Source: Calothrix sp. HK-06 (lineage in GTDB: Bacteria; Cyanobacteriota; Cyanobacteriia; Cyanobacteriales; Nostocaceae). Taken from it: a DNA stretch of 64,000 bases. A program made the position numbers and the translations under genes. The stretch covers positions 22,481-86,480 of the forward strand of contig NZ_MRCD01000031.1 of the NCBI RefSeq assembly GCF_001904745.1, written 5' to 3'. The notes below the pieces were generated by a model that worked only from the letters and a program-made list of their open reading frames with translations, was not told the origin of the DNA and did no database searches. Numbering within the stretch: position 1 is the first letter of the stretch; the number at the start of each line of letters is the position of its first letter. Positions 54,705-63,451 of the stretch are shown here, in pieces.

Positions 54705-55107
54705 ACTGTTTCCATTCTCCATAGGCGCCGATAATAAAAGCTGTTCCAATTAAACTAATAATTGTAGATTTAAACCATAATGCACCTGGAGCATTAGTAC
54801 TAGCGTTATAAGGGTTTTCAGGGTCGTATAGAACTTTGACTTTGTGCCCAACTTTGTAACTAACTGCGCTGTTTTGGTGGTATTCAATAATGTTTCCGTC
54901 TGCGGTAGTAAAGCGCACTTTCACGTGGGCGCCTGTGTTGTTGCGATGTATAATTTCACCATCTGCGGTTAAGGCAGTGTCAACAAATTTTAATACAAAT
55001 AAACTAACAATAATAGCTGTCATCCATGATAAGCAACCGAGGCTAGTGAAAATGAGAAACATAGCTTTACGGTCTTCAGGATTTGGCTGGCTGTACATTT
55101 GTAGCAT
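54682..55107 (-). CDS. DUF3592 domain-containing membrane protein
   Basis: This 141-residue protein has two membrane segments (LGCLSWMTAIIVSLFVLKFV near the start and a second around ALWFKSTIISLIGTAFIIG) flanking an extracytoplasmic beta module (GEIIHRNNTGAHVKVRFTTA ... HKVKVLYDPENPYNA), the DUF3592 pattern. Function unknown. The C-terminal residues QWQRIQRM are encoded by the GGCAACGGAT repeat shared with desB and the MgtC-like gene. It is convergent with desB. Confidence 0.82.
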   Translation of the reverse strand: MLQMYSQPNPEDRKAMFLIFTSLGCLSWMTAIIVSLFVLKFVDTALTADGEIIHRNNTGAHVKVRFTTADGNIIEYHQNSAVSYKVGHKVKVLYDPENPYNASTNAPGALWFKSTIISLIGTAFIIGAYGEWKQWQRIQRM

Positions 55108-55189
55108 ATCTAACGTTTTAGGTATACTACTTACTACTATTTGGTTGTGGAAAATTACGCTGAAAATACAACATAGATATAAATCTTAA

Positions 55190-56455
55190 CTAAAATCTTC
55201 CGTTACCTTGAACGATGTGTTTAACTGTTGTTAGACTTTCGAGGTTAATTATTCCGCGTCGGTGTCCTTTTTGGTTTGACATTCCTAAGAATACTGCGTC
55301 ACTACGGGATGTGTTGCGCGAAAAACGTGGGGATGCGTTGACGTATGTGGAAGCGCTATTAACACCAAGTGCAAATTGCCGACTTTCTTGATAAGATTCT
55401 GTCACAATGCAGTCGGCATGTCCGCTGCTGTATTGATTTATCCAGTTGATGGCTATTTCTAAGCTATCAACAAGTTTAAATGCAACAGTTTTGTTTAAAT
55501 ATGGATTACCCCATTCGTTGTCACTAGCAAGTTGTAGTTGTCCAAAAGCTGCCGTTAGTTCTTCATCACCTTTAATATCAAAACCTTTTTCTTTCAAGCT
55601 GTTGAATAAAGTTGTTAGTGATGATGGTAAAGTTTGACGGTGTACTAGTACTTTTTCTATGGCGTTAACTGGGTCTGGTTCGCTAGAGTGACTATCTACA
55701 ATTATTCCCCTCAGCATTTCTAAGCTACTGTTGAGTGACCAGTATGCATAGCAGTTACCCATTGCTGATTTTAGTACAGGCGCCGTTGAAGTACGCACAA
55801 CTTGCTGCACAAAACTTGGACGTCCGTAAGGTATTACCAAATTTAAATATTTGTCTTGGGTTATTAAATCACGTAACGAGGCACCGTGTTCACTGGTTAT
55901 TAGCTCAATACTACCAACTGGTAAACCTTTATCTAAGATGGCATTTTGCAGGACATCGACTATTGCAGCATTGGAATGACTCGATTCAGTGCTGCCTTTA
56001 AGAATAATACTATTACCTGTTTTAACGCACATCGCAGCCGCAATGGCGCCTAATTCTGGAAATGCCTCATAAATAAAAGCGATTACACCTAATGGCATTA
56101 AATGCGAATAAGTCTGAGAATCATCAAGCTGATAGTCAGCGGTTCTAACACGTCGCAAAGGGTCGGGTAACTCACCTAAACGTTGCAAAATATCAACTGC
56201 TGCTTCCAAACGTTCTGGAGTTAATTTTAGCCAATCCAAAATTAACTCAGGTACCGCCATTTCTCGACTGGCCTCTAAGTCAAGGGTGTTAGCCTCCAAA
56301 ATATCATCAAACGCATTATTCAGCGCCCGTGCCATTGCCAGCACAGCGCGACTGCGGTCTATTCCCTTTGTAATACCTAAACGTAAAGAAGCACTATAAG
56401 CGCGCATTGCAATACGCATTACTTCAGGTACGTCATCAAAAGCATCAACACTCAT
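55190..56455 (-). CDS. ProA-like (glutamate-5-semialdehyde dehydrogenase family) protein lacking the catalytic Cys
   Basis: This 421-residue aldehyde-dehydrogenase-superfamily protein is closest to ProA: ANTLDLEASREMAVPELILD, PLGVIAFIYEAFPELGAIAA and NLESLTTVKHIVQGNG. In true ProA the catalytic Cys sits in a PGVCNA-E-LLVH motif. Here the equivalent reads PDPVNAIEKVLVH, with Val263 where Cys is expected, and the PRGG-type loop is PYGRP. The reductase reaction should therefore be impaired or changed. The gene is intact, carries two GGCGCC sites and lies 6 bases after a zinc-ribbon membrane protein gene, so it looks maintained. It may be a pseudoenzyme, a regulator of ProB, or act on another substrate. 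Confidence 0.8.
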   Translation of the reverse strand: MSVDAFDDVPEVMRIAMRAYSASLRLGITKGIDRSRAVLAMARALNNAFDDILEANTLDLEASREMAVPELILDWLKLTPERLEAAVDILQRLGELPDPLRRVRTADYQLDDSQTYSHLMPLGVIAFIYEAFPELGAIAAAMCVKTGNSIILKGSTESSHSNAAIVDVLQNAILDKGLPVGSIELITSEHGASLRDLITQDKYLNLVIPYGRPSFVQQVVRTSTAPVLKSAMGNCYAYWSLNSSLEMLRGIIVDSHSSEPDPVNAIEKVLVHRQTLPSSLTTLFNSLKEKGFDIKGDEELTAAFGQLQLASDNEWGNPYLNKTVAFKLVDSLEIAINWINQYSSGHADCIVTESYQESRQFALGVNSASTYVNASPRFSRNTSRSDAVFLGMSNQKGHRRGIINLESLTTVKHIVQGNGRF

Positions 56456-56461
56456 CTGGGT

Positions 56462-56914
56462 TTACGGTCTATGGGTCAACCACAACATTAGTGCAGGTAA
56501 AAGCGCTAATAGTACCGCTAGCATTGCCCAGGCAACCCAACTCGAAGTGTTTGCCAAGCGTAATGCTAATGGTAGCCATATAACGACTAGCACAAAAATA
56601 ATGCCTAGCGCTACAGGCAAGTAACTTTCTCCCATCTTAGGATGAACAACGCTCCAAGCGTTACCCGACCAACGCCAAGCCTTTTTATAAGGATACGTGG
56701 TTGAAAGTTCTTCTAAAACATAACCGCTATCTTCGACGACGAAAATCCGCTGACAACGGTTGCAGCCAAAAGCTTCTGTCAGCGTAATCGCAGTTAACTG
56801 TCCCCGACGACGACAAGGACAGGGGTACTCGTTATTAAAATCTATTTTTTCTGGTTTTTTGGATTGCACAAGCGAATTTGATAACTTGAGCGTGTTTATA
56901 TATATACTTACCAC
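56462..56914 (-). CDS. Small membrane protein with a zinc-ribbon-like CPC...CNRC motif
   Basis: The 150-residue protein has CPCRRRGQLTAITLTEAFGC (about residues 32-51) followed by NRCQ, that is Cys-x-Cys ... Cys-x2-Cys, typical of a small metal-binding knuckle. It then has two membrane segments (VALGIIFVLVVIWLPLALRL and a second around WAMLAVLLALLPALMLWL). I do not recognise a named family. It is immediately upstream of the ProA-like gene (6-base gap), so the two are almost certainly co-transcribed. The exact start is uncertain. Confidence 0.65.
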   Translation of the reverse strand: MVSIYINTLKLSNSLVQSKKPEKIDFNNEYPCPCRRRGQLTAITLTEAFGCNRCQRIFVVEDSGYVLEELSTTYPYKKAWRWSGNAWSVVHPKMGESYLPVALGIIFVLVVIWLPLALRLANTSSWVAWAMLAVLLALLPALMLWLTHRP

Positions 56915-57023
56915 AGTAAAATATTTCAGTTAGCCTAAAATATCACACTGCGAAACTTTTTCTTATGATATTAGCCCTTATTAAGTGTAATGCATCTTAC
57001 TGAGATTAACTAATTCATTAAAA

Positions 57024-57046
57024 AAGAAACCCAGAAACCAGGTTTC
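57024..57046. repeat. GAAACCCAGAAACCAGGTTTC-type palindrome
   Basis: AGAAACCAGGTTTCT is an imperfect palindrome related to 20286-20300 and 39001-39016. It lies directly past the stop of the minus-strand cheR gene and may serve as its terminator. Confidence 0.55.
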
Positions 57047-57877
57047 TCAAGATTTTAACCTGTAGGTGATTGCTTGTCCGAGTTTAACCCTCTCAAAATC
57101 GTTGTCTAGGTTCAAAGTGGTTTCACCTCCACCAAGAAACAAATATCCTTCTGGATGAAGTACTTGTTTTATTTTATACAGCATATCTTTTTTGGTATTG
57201 ATGTCGAAATAAATTAAAACGTTACGAATGAATAAAATATCCACTGACTGGAAAGGTAACGTAGACCAAGGTTTAATTAAATTTATTTGATGAAAATTAA
57301 TCATGTTAGAAAGTTCGCGGTCAATCTGCCATTCGTTACCGCAAGAGTGAAAGTACTTTTTTCGTAAGTTAGCAGGTAGTCCTCGTCTAACTTCCAACGG
57401 ACTGTATATACCATTACGTGCCCGTGTTAGTGCTTTATTAGAAAAATCGCTAGCAACAATTTGTAGGTTTGCCTCATTCAACATGGGGAAATGCTCGCGA
57501 ATCAGCATTGCAATACTGTAGACCTCTTGCCCCGTCGAACATGCTGCACTCCAAATCTTGATTTTATCTGATTGATATGACTGGCGCCGCTGAATTATTT
57601 CCGGCAAAATATAATCTTTGAGAGCTTCAAAGGGATAAATATCTCGAAAAAAAGTTGTTTCGTAATTGACTAGGTGTTCGATTGCTGCTGTATGAAGGTC
57701 TCCAAATTTTGAAATCTTAAGATGTTCAATAAAATTCGCTATTGTATCAAAGCCAATCTGCCGAACGTAGTTTGACAAATGTAATTCAACTAAATATTCT
57801 TTACCCGCATCAAGAGCAACAGCAGAGTGTTCGCGAACTAAATGACGTAGGTAGTCAAAATCTAGGTTGCTCAAGCT
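57047..57877 (-). CDS. cheR: Chemotaxis protein methyltransferase CheR
   Basis: CheR methylates chemoreceptor glutamates. The 276-residue protein has the N-terminal helical domain (LDFDYLRHLVREHSAVALDA), YETTFFRDIYPFEAL, the SAM motif IKIWSAACSTGQEVYSIAML, IVASDFSNKALTRARNGIY and DILFIRNVLIYFD. The start is the ATG of MSLSNLDFDYL, ten codons inside the longest frame. It is the last gene of the cheA-cheW-mcp-cheB-cheR operon and a paralogue of the CheR gene at 29.2-30.0 kb. Confidence 0.93.
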   Translation of the reverse strand, partial: SLSNLDFDYLRHLVREHSAVALDAGKEYLVELHLSNYVRQIGFDTIANFIEHLKISKFGDLHTAAIEHLVNYETTFFRDIYPFEALKDYILPEIIQRRQSYQSDKIKIWSAACSTGQEVYSIAMLIREHFPMLNEANLQIVASDFSNKALTRARNGIYSPLEVRRGLPANLRKKYFHSCGNEWQIDRELSNMINFHQINLIKPWSTLPFQSVDILFIRNVLIYFDINTKKDMLYKIKQVLHPEGYLFLGGGETTLNLDNDFERVKLGQAITYRLKS

Positions 57878-57959
57878 CATTGTCTGATGACCACAGACTT
57901 TAAACATATATTCACAATAAATTTAATACAAGTTAACAAAAGTTTATAATAATCTTTTA

Positions 57960-59033
57960 TTAATTATCAGCTACTAACCGTAAAATAGCACCAGCCATTT
58001 GGTTGATAGGCAAAATAGATTCTGCCAATCCGGCATTTGCGACAAATCCTGGCATTCCCCAAACGACACTAGAAGCTTGGTCTTGGACGAAAATATGACC
58101 ACCACAAGCGCGAATATGTTCAGCACCTTGTAATCCGTCCTTTCCCATGCCCGTCAATACAACACCTAAAGATTTGTTTCCGTAAACTTTTGCAACCGAA
58201 CGAAATAATACGTCAACAGCAGGACGACAAGAATTTTCTAGTGGTGCTTGATTGGTTACAAGTTTTATGGTATCCTCAACGCGCAAAACTTCTAGATGAA
58301 AATCACCAGGTGCAATCCAAATATGTCCTGGTTTTACAGTTGTGCCAGAAATAGCTTCAGCTACAGGAATTTGACATTTTGACGCCAAACGTTCTGCCAT
58401 CAGCTTAGTAAACATTGGTGGCATGTGTTGAACTATCAAAATTGCAGCAGGAAAATCAGCAGGGATTTTGGGTAAAATTTCTGCTAAAGCATTGGGTCCC
58501 CCTGTAGAAACACCAATTGCGACGATATTAATAGTAAGTCGTGAGTCGTGAATCGTGAATCGTGAGTCGTGAGTCGTTTTGGGTGTTGGGTGTTGAGTGT
58601 TAGGCGCCTTATTATCTAACATTTTATATTCAGCACTTAATACTTTTATTTTGGGTACTAGTTCTGTGAGTATGTGTTGGTTTGCTGCTTCTATGCTTGT
58701 GAGGTTACTTGGTTTGGTAGCATAATCGTTGGCGCCTAACATTAAAGCGTCTAATGTGGTTGCGGCACCTAATACAGTTAAGGCACTAAACATGATTATA
58801 GGTAGTTTTGGATACTGTCGTCGAATTTCAACGAGTGTCTTTAAACCATCCATTTCGGGCATTTCCACATCCAAGATAATGATATCTGGATGGACTTGAG
58901 GAATTTTTAAAAGGGCAATTTTACCACTTGCTGCTACAGAGACAGCTTCGATTTCTGGTACGGTGGATAATATCTTGGAAACCCGATTCCGAACGATGAC
59001 GGCATCATCTACGACAAGCACATGGAGTTTCAT
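57960..59033 (-). CDS. cheB: Chemotaxis response regulator methylesterase CheB
   Basis: The 357-residue protein has a receiver domain (VLVVDDAVIVRNRVSK; phospho-Asp in IIILDVEMPEMDGLKTL), a variable linker and the methylesterase domain with Ser in AIGVSTGGPNAL, His in ILIVQHMPPMFTKLM and Asp in LTGMGKDGLQGA. The linker (about residues 145-170) is encoded by heptamer tandem repeats, giving the odd text THDSRFTIHDSRLTIN. The ATG overlaps the MCP stop (TAATG). Full CheB, unlike the stand-alone esterase at 28.6-29.2 kb. Confidence 0.94.
   Translation of the reverse strand: MKLHVLVVDDAVIVRNRVSKILSTVPEIEAVSVAASGKIALLKIPQVHPDIIILDVEMPEMDGLKTLVEIRRQYPKLPIIMFSALTVLGAATTLDALMLGANDYATKPSNLTSIEAANQHILTELVPKIKVLSAEYKMLDNKAPNTQHPTPKTTHDSRFTIHDSRLTINIVAIGVSTGGPNALAEILPKIPADFPAAILIVQHMPPMFTKLMAERLASKCQIPVAEAISGTTVKPGHIWIAPGDFHLEVLRVEDTIKLVTNQAPLENSCRPAVDVLFRSVAKVYGNKSLGVVLTGMGKDGLQGAEHIRACGGHIFVQDQASSVVWGMPGFVANAGLAESILPINQMAGAILRLVADN
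58538..58601 (-). repeat. Heptamer tandem repeats inside the cheB linker
   Basis: Five and a half copies of GTCGTGA/ATCGTGA (58538-58576) and three copies of GGGTGTT/GAGTGTT (58581-58601) lie within the coding sequence and keep the frame open. Both are of the intergenic heptamer type. Confidence 0.85.
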
Positions 59034-60247
59034 TAGTATTTAAATTTACTAACTATTTTATGCAAATCTACTGCCATGCGCGATAGTTCGTTGGCAGCTT
59101 GGGATGTATTCGCGGCGCCTGTAGTGGTGTTTTGAGCATTTATGGCTACGACAGAAATATTTTTGGCAATGCCGGTGGCGCCTCTAGCAGATTCTGTGAC
59201 GTTACGGGCAATTTCGTTAGTAGTGGCTGTTTGCTCTTCGACAGCACTGGCTATAGTATTTTGAATATCATTAATTTGATTAATAACGGTACTAATTTCA
59301 GCAATTGCGTCAACAGCACTTTTTGTATCGCTTTGAATCGTTTCGATACGCTGGCTAATATCGTCAGTAGCTTTGGCGGTTGCGCGCGCTAATTCTTTAA
59401 CTTCACCCGCAACAACAGCAAACCCTCGACCAGCATCTCCCGCGCGTGCAGCTTCGATGGTCGCATTCAAAGCCAATAAATTTGTTTGCTGGGCTATTGA
59501 AGTAATTACTTTAATGACTTTGCCTATTTCTATACTACTATTACCGAGTTTGCTAATTGTGGTATTAGTATCATCAGCAGTTTTTACCGCACTTGTGGCT
59601 ACTTGGGCGCCTTCAGCAGCATTTTTGGCAATTTCACGAATTGAAGCGTTCATTTCTTCGACTGCGGTAGCTACTATAATTGCATTTTGACTAACTTGGT
59701 CGGCAGAAGCTGAAGCACTTGTTGCTTGCTCGGCAGTTTGAGTTGCGTTTTTTGTCATTTCTTGACTGACAACACTAAATTCTTCAGAAGATGAAGCTAC
59801 AGTAGTGGCAACTTCAGTAATTTCTTGAATTGAAGTACGCAGGTTGGTTATCATCGCATTAACGTTGCTTGTCAGTGCTTGAAATTCACCCACATTTTCA
59901 ATGTCAATTGTTTGAGATAAATCGCCTTGCGATACTACAAGCATTACTTGAGCAATATTACGAAATTGGGCGGTCAATTTGGAAGACATGTAATTAATAC
60001 TATCGATTATTTCTTTCCAACATCCAGTGGCATTATTGATGATAATTTGCGAGTCTAAGTTTCCTTCTGTACCGACTTCGTGCGTCATTTTGATGATTTC
60101 GGATGCAAAATTTCCGTTAAAAGCGGCTAATTGGTTGAAAGCTTGATGTACTTCGCTTAGTTCGTTTTCTTCAACTGGTAAACGATAAGCAAAATCTCCT
60201 TGTTTCAATGCGATTAATGCTGTTAAAATTGGCTGTAGTTGACTCAT
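59033..60247 (-). CDS. Soluble methyl-accepting chemotaxis protein with HAMP modules
   Basis: This 404-residue chemoreceptor-like protein has no membrane segment. The N-terminal 135 residues contain HAMP-type units ([40 protein letters not shown]) joined by a linker, [14 protein letters not shown] ... [20 protein letters not shown], that closely resembles the repeats of the poly-HAMP kinase. The signalling domain has the hairpin tip [20 protein letters not shown] followed by [14 protein letters not shown]. No ligand-binding domain is visible, so input must come from partner proteins or through HAMP coils. It is encoded between cheW and cheB. Confidence 0.92.
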   Translation of the reverse strand: MSQLQPILTALIALKQGDFAYRLPVEENELSEVHQAFNQLAAFNGNFASEIIKMTHEVGTEGNLDSQIIINNATGCWKEIIDSINYMSSKLTAQFRNIAQVMLVVSQGDLSQTIDIENVGEFQALTSNVNAMITNLRTSIQEITEVATTVASSSEEFSVVSQEMTKNATQTAEQATSASASADQVSQNAIIVATAVEEMNASIREIAKNAAEGAQVATSAVKTADDTNTTISKLGNSSIEIGKVIKVITSIAQQTNLLALNATIEAARAGDAGRGFAVVAGEVKELARATAKATDDISQRIETIQSDTKSAVDAIAEISTVINQINDIQNTIASAVEEQTATTNEIARNVTESARGATGIAKNISVVAINAQNTTTGAANTSQAANELSRMAVDLHKIVSKFKY

Positions 60248-60261
60248 AATTTTCTCTATTT

Positions 60262-60696
60262 TCAGATATCTCTGGTTAAAATTTTATCGACATTTAGAAT
60301 TAATAAAAATTTGTCTTGTAATTTGTAGGCACCTTGCAGTAAAGAGCGAATTTTACCTTTCAAAGTTGCAGGAGGTGGTTCAAATTGATTTTTTGCAACT
60401 TCAATTACGTCTCCAATGTCATCTACTATCAAGCTTACGAGTTCTGATTTATTATTCAAAATAATATTGTATTTTTTTTCATAATTTAAATTATCTATGT
60501 TTTGATTCATTTGTAATCGAGATTTTATATCGATAATAGTGACTATTTTACCACGTAAGTTGATTAAACCTAAAATATCGGGTGGCGCCAGTGGTACAGG
60601 GGTTATTTGTGTAAATCTAATTACTTCTTGCACTTGTAGAACATCGATGCCAAAATAGATTTTATCTAGAAAAAAAGTACAAAATTGTTGATTCAT
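60262..60696 (-). CDS. cheW: Chemotaxis coupling protein CheW
   Basis: The 144-residue single CheW domain has [40 protein letters not shown] and [17 protein letters not shown]. CheW couples receptor to CheA kinase. It is one base past the cheA stop and 14 bases before the MCP start, in a tightly packed operon. Confidence 0.92.
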   Translation of the reverse strand: MNQQFCTFFLDKIYFGIDVLQVQEVIRFTQITPVPLAPPDILGLINLRGKIVTIIDIKSRLQMNQNIDNLNYEKKYNIILNNKSELVSLIVDDIGDVIEVAKNQFEPPPATLKGKIRSLLQGAYKLQDKFLLILNVDKILTRDI

Positions 60697-60697
60697 A

Positions 60698-62809
60698 TTA
60701 TTTGATTAAATAAGGGTTCGCAAGAGCAATAATTTTTTCTATATCGATAATTTCGGTAATTTCATTTTGAATAGTAGCAAGCATTTTCATACCAGCACGA
60801 GTAGAGACACCTTGAATTTTTAACGGTTCTTCGACAATATCAATTATAGAATTGACTATTAAACCGTAGTTATGATGATTGAAAGTGAGAACTACAACTT
60901 GAATTATAGAGTTTGGTAATATTTTTGAGGCGCCTAAAAAGACTTCGTTTAAATCAATTAAAGGTATAATTTCATTGTTATATTGTATGATCTTTTGGTT
61001 GCCCACAATTTTAATGTCTTTACTGTCGAATTCTTCCAGACGGTTGGCATGGGTGAGAAAAATACCCATACGCGCGTTTTCAACCCCTTCAAACAAGAGT
61101 ACCGAAACGCGCTCTTCATAATCATCTATAAATGTAGTATTGAAACGTTTTTGAGCTTGAGGTGTGACACCCGCTTGTATAGCCAGTGCAATTGTATCTA
61201 TAATTAAAGCAATTTTACCATCGCCAAGAATTGTGGCGCCTGTAAATATAGAAACATCTTTGAGTTGTTTTCCTAAAGGTTTAACTACAATATCCTCAGT
61301 GTCTTCGATTGAGTCTACAATTAAACCAAAGTGATATTCATCAATATTGATAACTACTATATATATAGTTTCTATTTCTATATTTTTTAGTACAGATAAT
61401 GGTACATTGTCATCAAATGCAAGAACTTTGTTCAGGTAAACTAAAGGTAAGATATTTCCACGCAAACGTAATACAGGAATATTATATAGTGTATCAATAC
61501 GTTTGCTTATTGCATCACCCTCAAGCCTGACAAGTTCTTGAACATTAGTTTGGGGAATAGTAAAATATTGTTGATTGCCAGTAATTATTAACGCACCAAT
61601 AATTGCTAGAGTTAAAGGAATCCTGATTTTAAATACTGTACCTTGTCCTGGCTGACTATAGATTTGTATTGAACCGTTTACCCGGTCGATATTTGTTTTG
61701 ACTACATCCATTCCAACTCCTCTACCAGAAAGGTTGGTAACTTGTAATGATGTAGATAAACCAGGCAAAAAAATTAAATTTAGAATTTCAGCTTCGGTTT
61801 TGGTTTGCGCTTGTAAAGAATTAATTAAACCTAGCTCTAATGCTTTTGCTAATACAAGCTCTGTTTCAATACCCTTACCATCATCGCCAATTTCAATATT
61901 GACTGTACCACCTTCGTGAAACGCGCGCACGTACAACTTTCCTTCGATTGGTTTGCCAAGTGATGTGCGTACTTCTGGTGTTTCAATTCCGTGGTCAATA
62001 CAGTTACGAACTATATGCATAATTGGGTCTTTGATGAACTCGATTATACTGCGGTCGAGTTCGGTTTCGGCGCCAATAACATCGAGGTGTACCCTTTTGT
62101 GTGAAGCAACTTCGATATCACGGACAGCACGCGGTAGTTTTTGTAATATTATATTTATTGGTTGCAACCGAGTTTTCATAACTACAAATTGCAACTCTGA
62201 TGAAATAACATTTAAGTTTTGGCTGATTTTGGTAAAAGCAATATCATCTACATGATTTGCGAATTGCAAGACTTGGTTACGTGATAGTATTAACTCACCC
62301 ACTAAATTCATGATTTTATCGAGTACATCTACATCAACTCGGATAGTTTCTGAGGTGGTGGAAGTGGGAGCAATTTCAGAAGTTGGGTGAGTTTCGGGAA
62401 GGGGAGTAGCTTCGATAGAAGTAGTAGACTGTAGTAAATTTATTTTTTGAATCAACTTTGAGTAATCTTCGCTACCTTCGTTGTTATTAGCTTCGATGGA
62501 AGTAAGAATTTTACGAATACTGTCAATTGTTTGAAGTAGAGCAGTGGCAATTTCGGTATTAATGGTTAAATTACCTGTACGCAGTTGGTTAAGCAAACTT
62601 TCACCAGCATGAGCAAGTGTTTCTAACTTCGGAAATGCCAGAAAACCGCAATTACCTTTCAATGTATGTAAACATCTGTAAATCCGAGACAATGCATCAA
62701 CTGACACCGATGCTTTTTCTAAATCTACAATATCATTTTCTATTTGATTAATATTTTCATAACTTTCTGCCAAAAAGGCTCTAATGTCATCGCTGTCGAT
62801 ATACTCCAT
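60698..62809 (-). CDS. cheA: Chemotaxis histidine kinase CheA with two CheW-like domains
   Basis: The 703-residue protein starts with an HPt domain (phospho-His in RCLHTLKGNCGFLAFP, about residue 48), then a Thr/Pro/Glu-rich linker with no obvious CheY-binding P2 domain, a P3 dimerisation domain (DVLDKIMNLVGELILSRN), a P4 ATPase (IVRNCIDHGIETPEVR, IGDDGKGI, LSGRGVGMDVVKTNID) and a P5 CheW-like domain. A second CheW-like domain fills residues about 565-700. There is no C-terminal receiver, unlike many cyanobacterial CheA-like proteins. It is the first gene of the operon and divergent from cheY. Confidence 0.94.
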   Translation of the reverse strand: MEYIDSDDIRAFLAESYENINQIENDIVDLEKASVSVDALSRIYRCLHTLKGNCGFLAFPKLETLAHAGESLLNQLRTGNLTINTEIATALLQTIDSIRKILTSIEANNNEGSEDYSKLIQKINLLQSTTSIEATPLPETHPTSEIAPTSTTSETIRVDVDVLDKIMNLVGELILSRNQVLQFANHVDDIAFTKISQNLNVISSELQFVVMKTRLQPINIILQKLPRAVRDIEVASHKRVHLDVIGAETELDRSIIEFIKDPIMHIVRNCIDHGIETPEVRTSLGKPIEGKLYVRAFHEGGTVNIEIGDDGKGIETELVLAKALELGLINSLQAQTKTEAEILNLIFLPGLSTSLQVTNLSGRGVGMDVVKTNIDRVNGSIQIYSQPGQGTVFKIRIPLTLAIIGALIITGNQQYFTIPQTNVQELVRLEGDAISKRIDTLYNIPVLRLRGNILPLVYLNKVLAFDDNVPLSVLKNIEIETIYIVVINIDEYHFGLIVDSIEDTEDIVVKPLGKQLKDVSIFTGATILGDGKIALIIDTIALAIQAGVTPQAQKRFNTTFIDDYEERVSVLLFEGVENARMGIFLTHANRLEEFDSKDIKIVGNQKIIQYNNEIIPLIDLNEVFLGASKILPNSIIQVVVLTFNHHNYGLIVNSIIDIVEEPLKIQGVSTRAGMKMLATIQNEITEIIDIEKIIALANPYLIK

Positions 62810-63080
62810 GCAAGTTGATGTCTAGTCTAGGTAATGAAATATTCTACGATGAAAATAGTCAAACTAGTATGCTTTCATTTTCTATTTTCAAGCAGATATA
62901 AATTATGTCTTTAGGTAGAAACTTTTTGTGGAAATTATGCATTAGAGGTTTTTATGACAAAAAATGTATCAAAACTACTTGACAATTAACATACTATCTA
63001 TTGAATCGATTATAAAATATAATTTATTGTTATGCACGTGTAAAATAGTTAATGTATGATTTAAGGGCAAAATTTGAACG
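62810..63080. promoter_or_regulatory. Divergent promoter region between cheA and cheY
   Basis: The 271-base AT-rich spacer must drive both the cheA operon and cheY. A TTGACA hexamer occurs at 62979-62984 on the plus strand, but no matching -10 element at standard spacing stands out. No repeat-family member is present. Confidence 0.4.
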
Positions 63081-63449
63081 ATGACATCAATCCTGATTGT
63101 TGACGATGCAGCCTTTTCTCGCAGGATGCTTCGTAAAATCCTGCAAGCAGATGGCTATGAAATACTCGAAGCTAGTAACGGTCGGGAAGGTTTAGAGATG
63201 GTACGCGCGCACACTCCAGATTGTGTGTTGACTGATATACTGATGCCAGACGTTGATGGATTTGGATTTCTTGAGATGTTGCGGGCAGAAAAGTTTAAGG
63301 TTCCGACTATTATTATTTCTGCTGACATACAAGATGCTTCGCGTGACCGTGGTATGGAATTAGGCGCCGCAGCGTTTATTAATAAACCAGTGAAACAAAA
63401 TGAAGTTCTGATGGCTGTACGTGAAGCTTGTAAGGATCAAGGAGCTTAA
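63081..63449 (+). CDS. CheY-type response regulator
   Basis: This 122-residue lone receiver domain has acidic residues in ILIVDDAAFSRRML, phospho-Asp in DCVLTDILMPDVDGFGFLEM, a Ser/Thr site in TIIISADIQDASRDRG and Lys in AAFINKPVKQNEVL. The start ATG 63081 follows AATTTGAACG with no strong ribosome-binding site. It is divergent from cheA and directly precedes a CheC-family gene, so it is the likely output of the cheA system. Confidence 0.92.
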   Translation: MTSILIVDDAAFSRRMLRKILQADGYEILEASNGREGLEMVRAHTPDCVLTDILMPDVDGFGFLEMLRAEKFKVPTIIISADIQDASRDRGMELGAAAFINKPVKQNEVLMAVREACKDQGA

Positions 63450-63451
63450 TT

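Larger units (their letters stand above)
1663..63369. repeat. Dispersed, highly over-represented palindrome GGCGCC
   Basis: A hand scan gives about 90 copies, for example at 1663, 4297, 7022, 11120, 14014, 19539, 22328, 25551, 30586, 38742, 41080, 45793, 51568, 57583 and 63364. Random expectation at 40% G+C is about four. All but about two (6180 and 13362) lie inside genes, although roughly 16% of the window is non-coding. The gap from 4516 to 6179 has none. Confidence 0.85.

Noticed and set aside
58538..58601. Short tandem repeats as a CRISPR or origin iteron set
   Set aside because: The units are contiguous 7-mers without spacers and lie inside cheB; they match the heptamer repeats found elsewhere between genes.
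62979..63016. A sigma70-type promoter for cheY based on TTGACA at 62979
   Set aside because: No -10 hexamer at 16-18 bases is convincing; the AT-rich TATAAA lies too far downstream, so I kept only a general promoter-region call.
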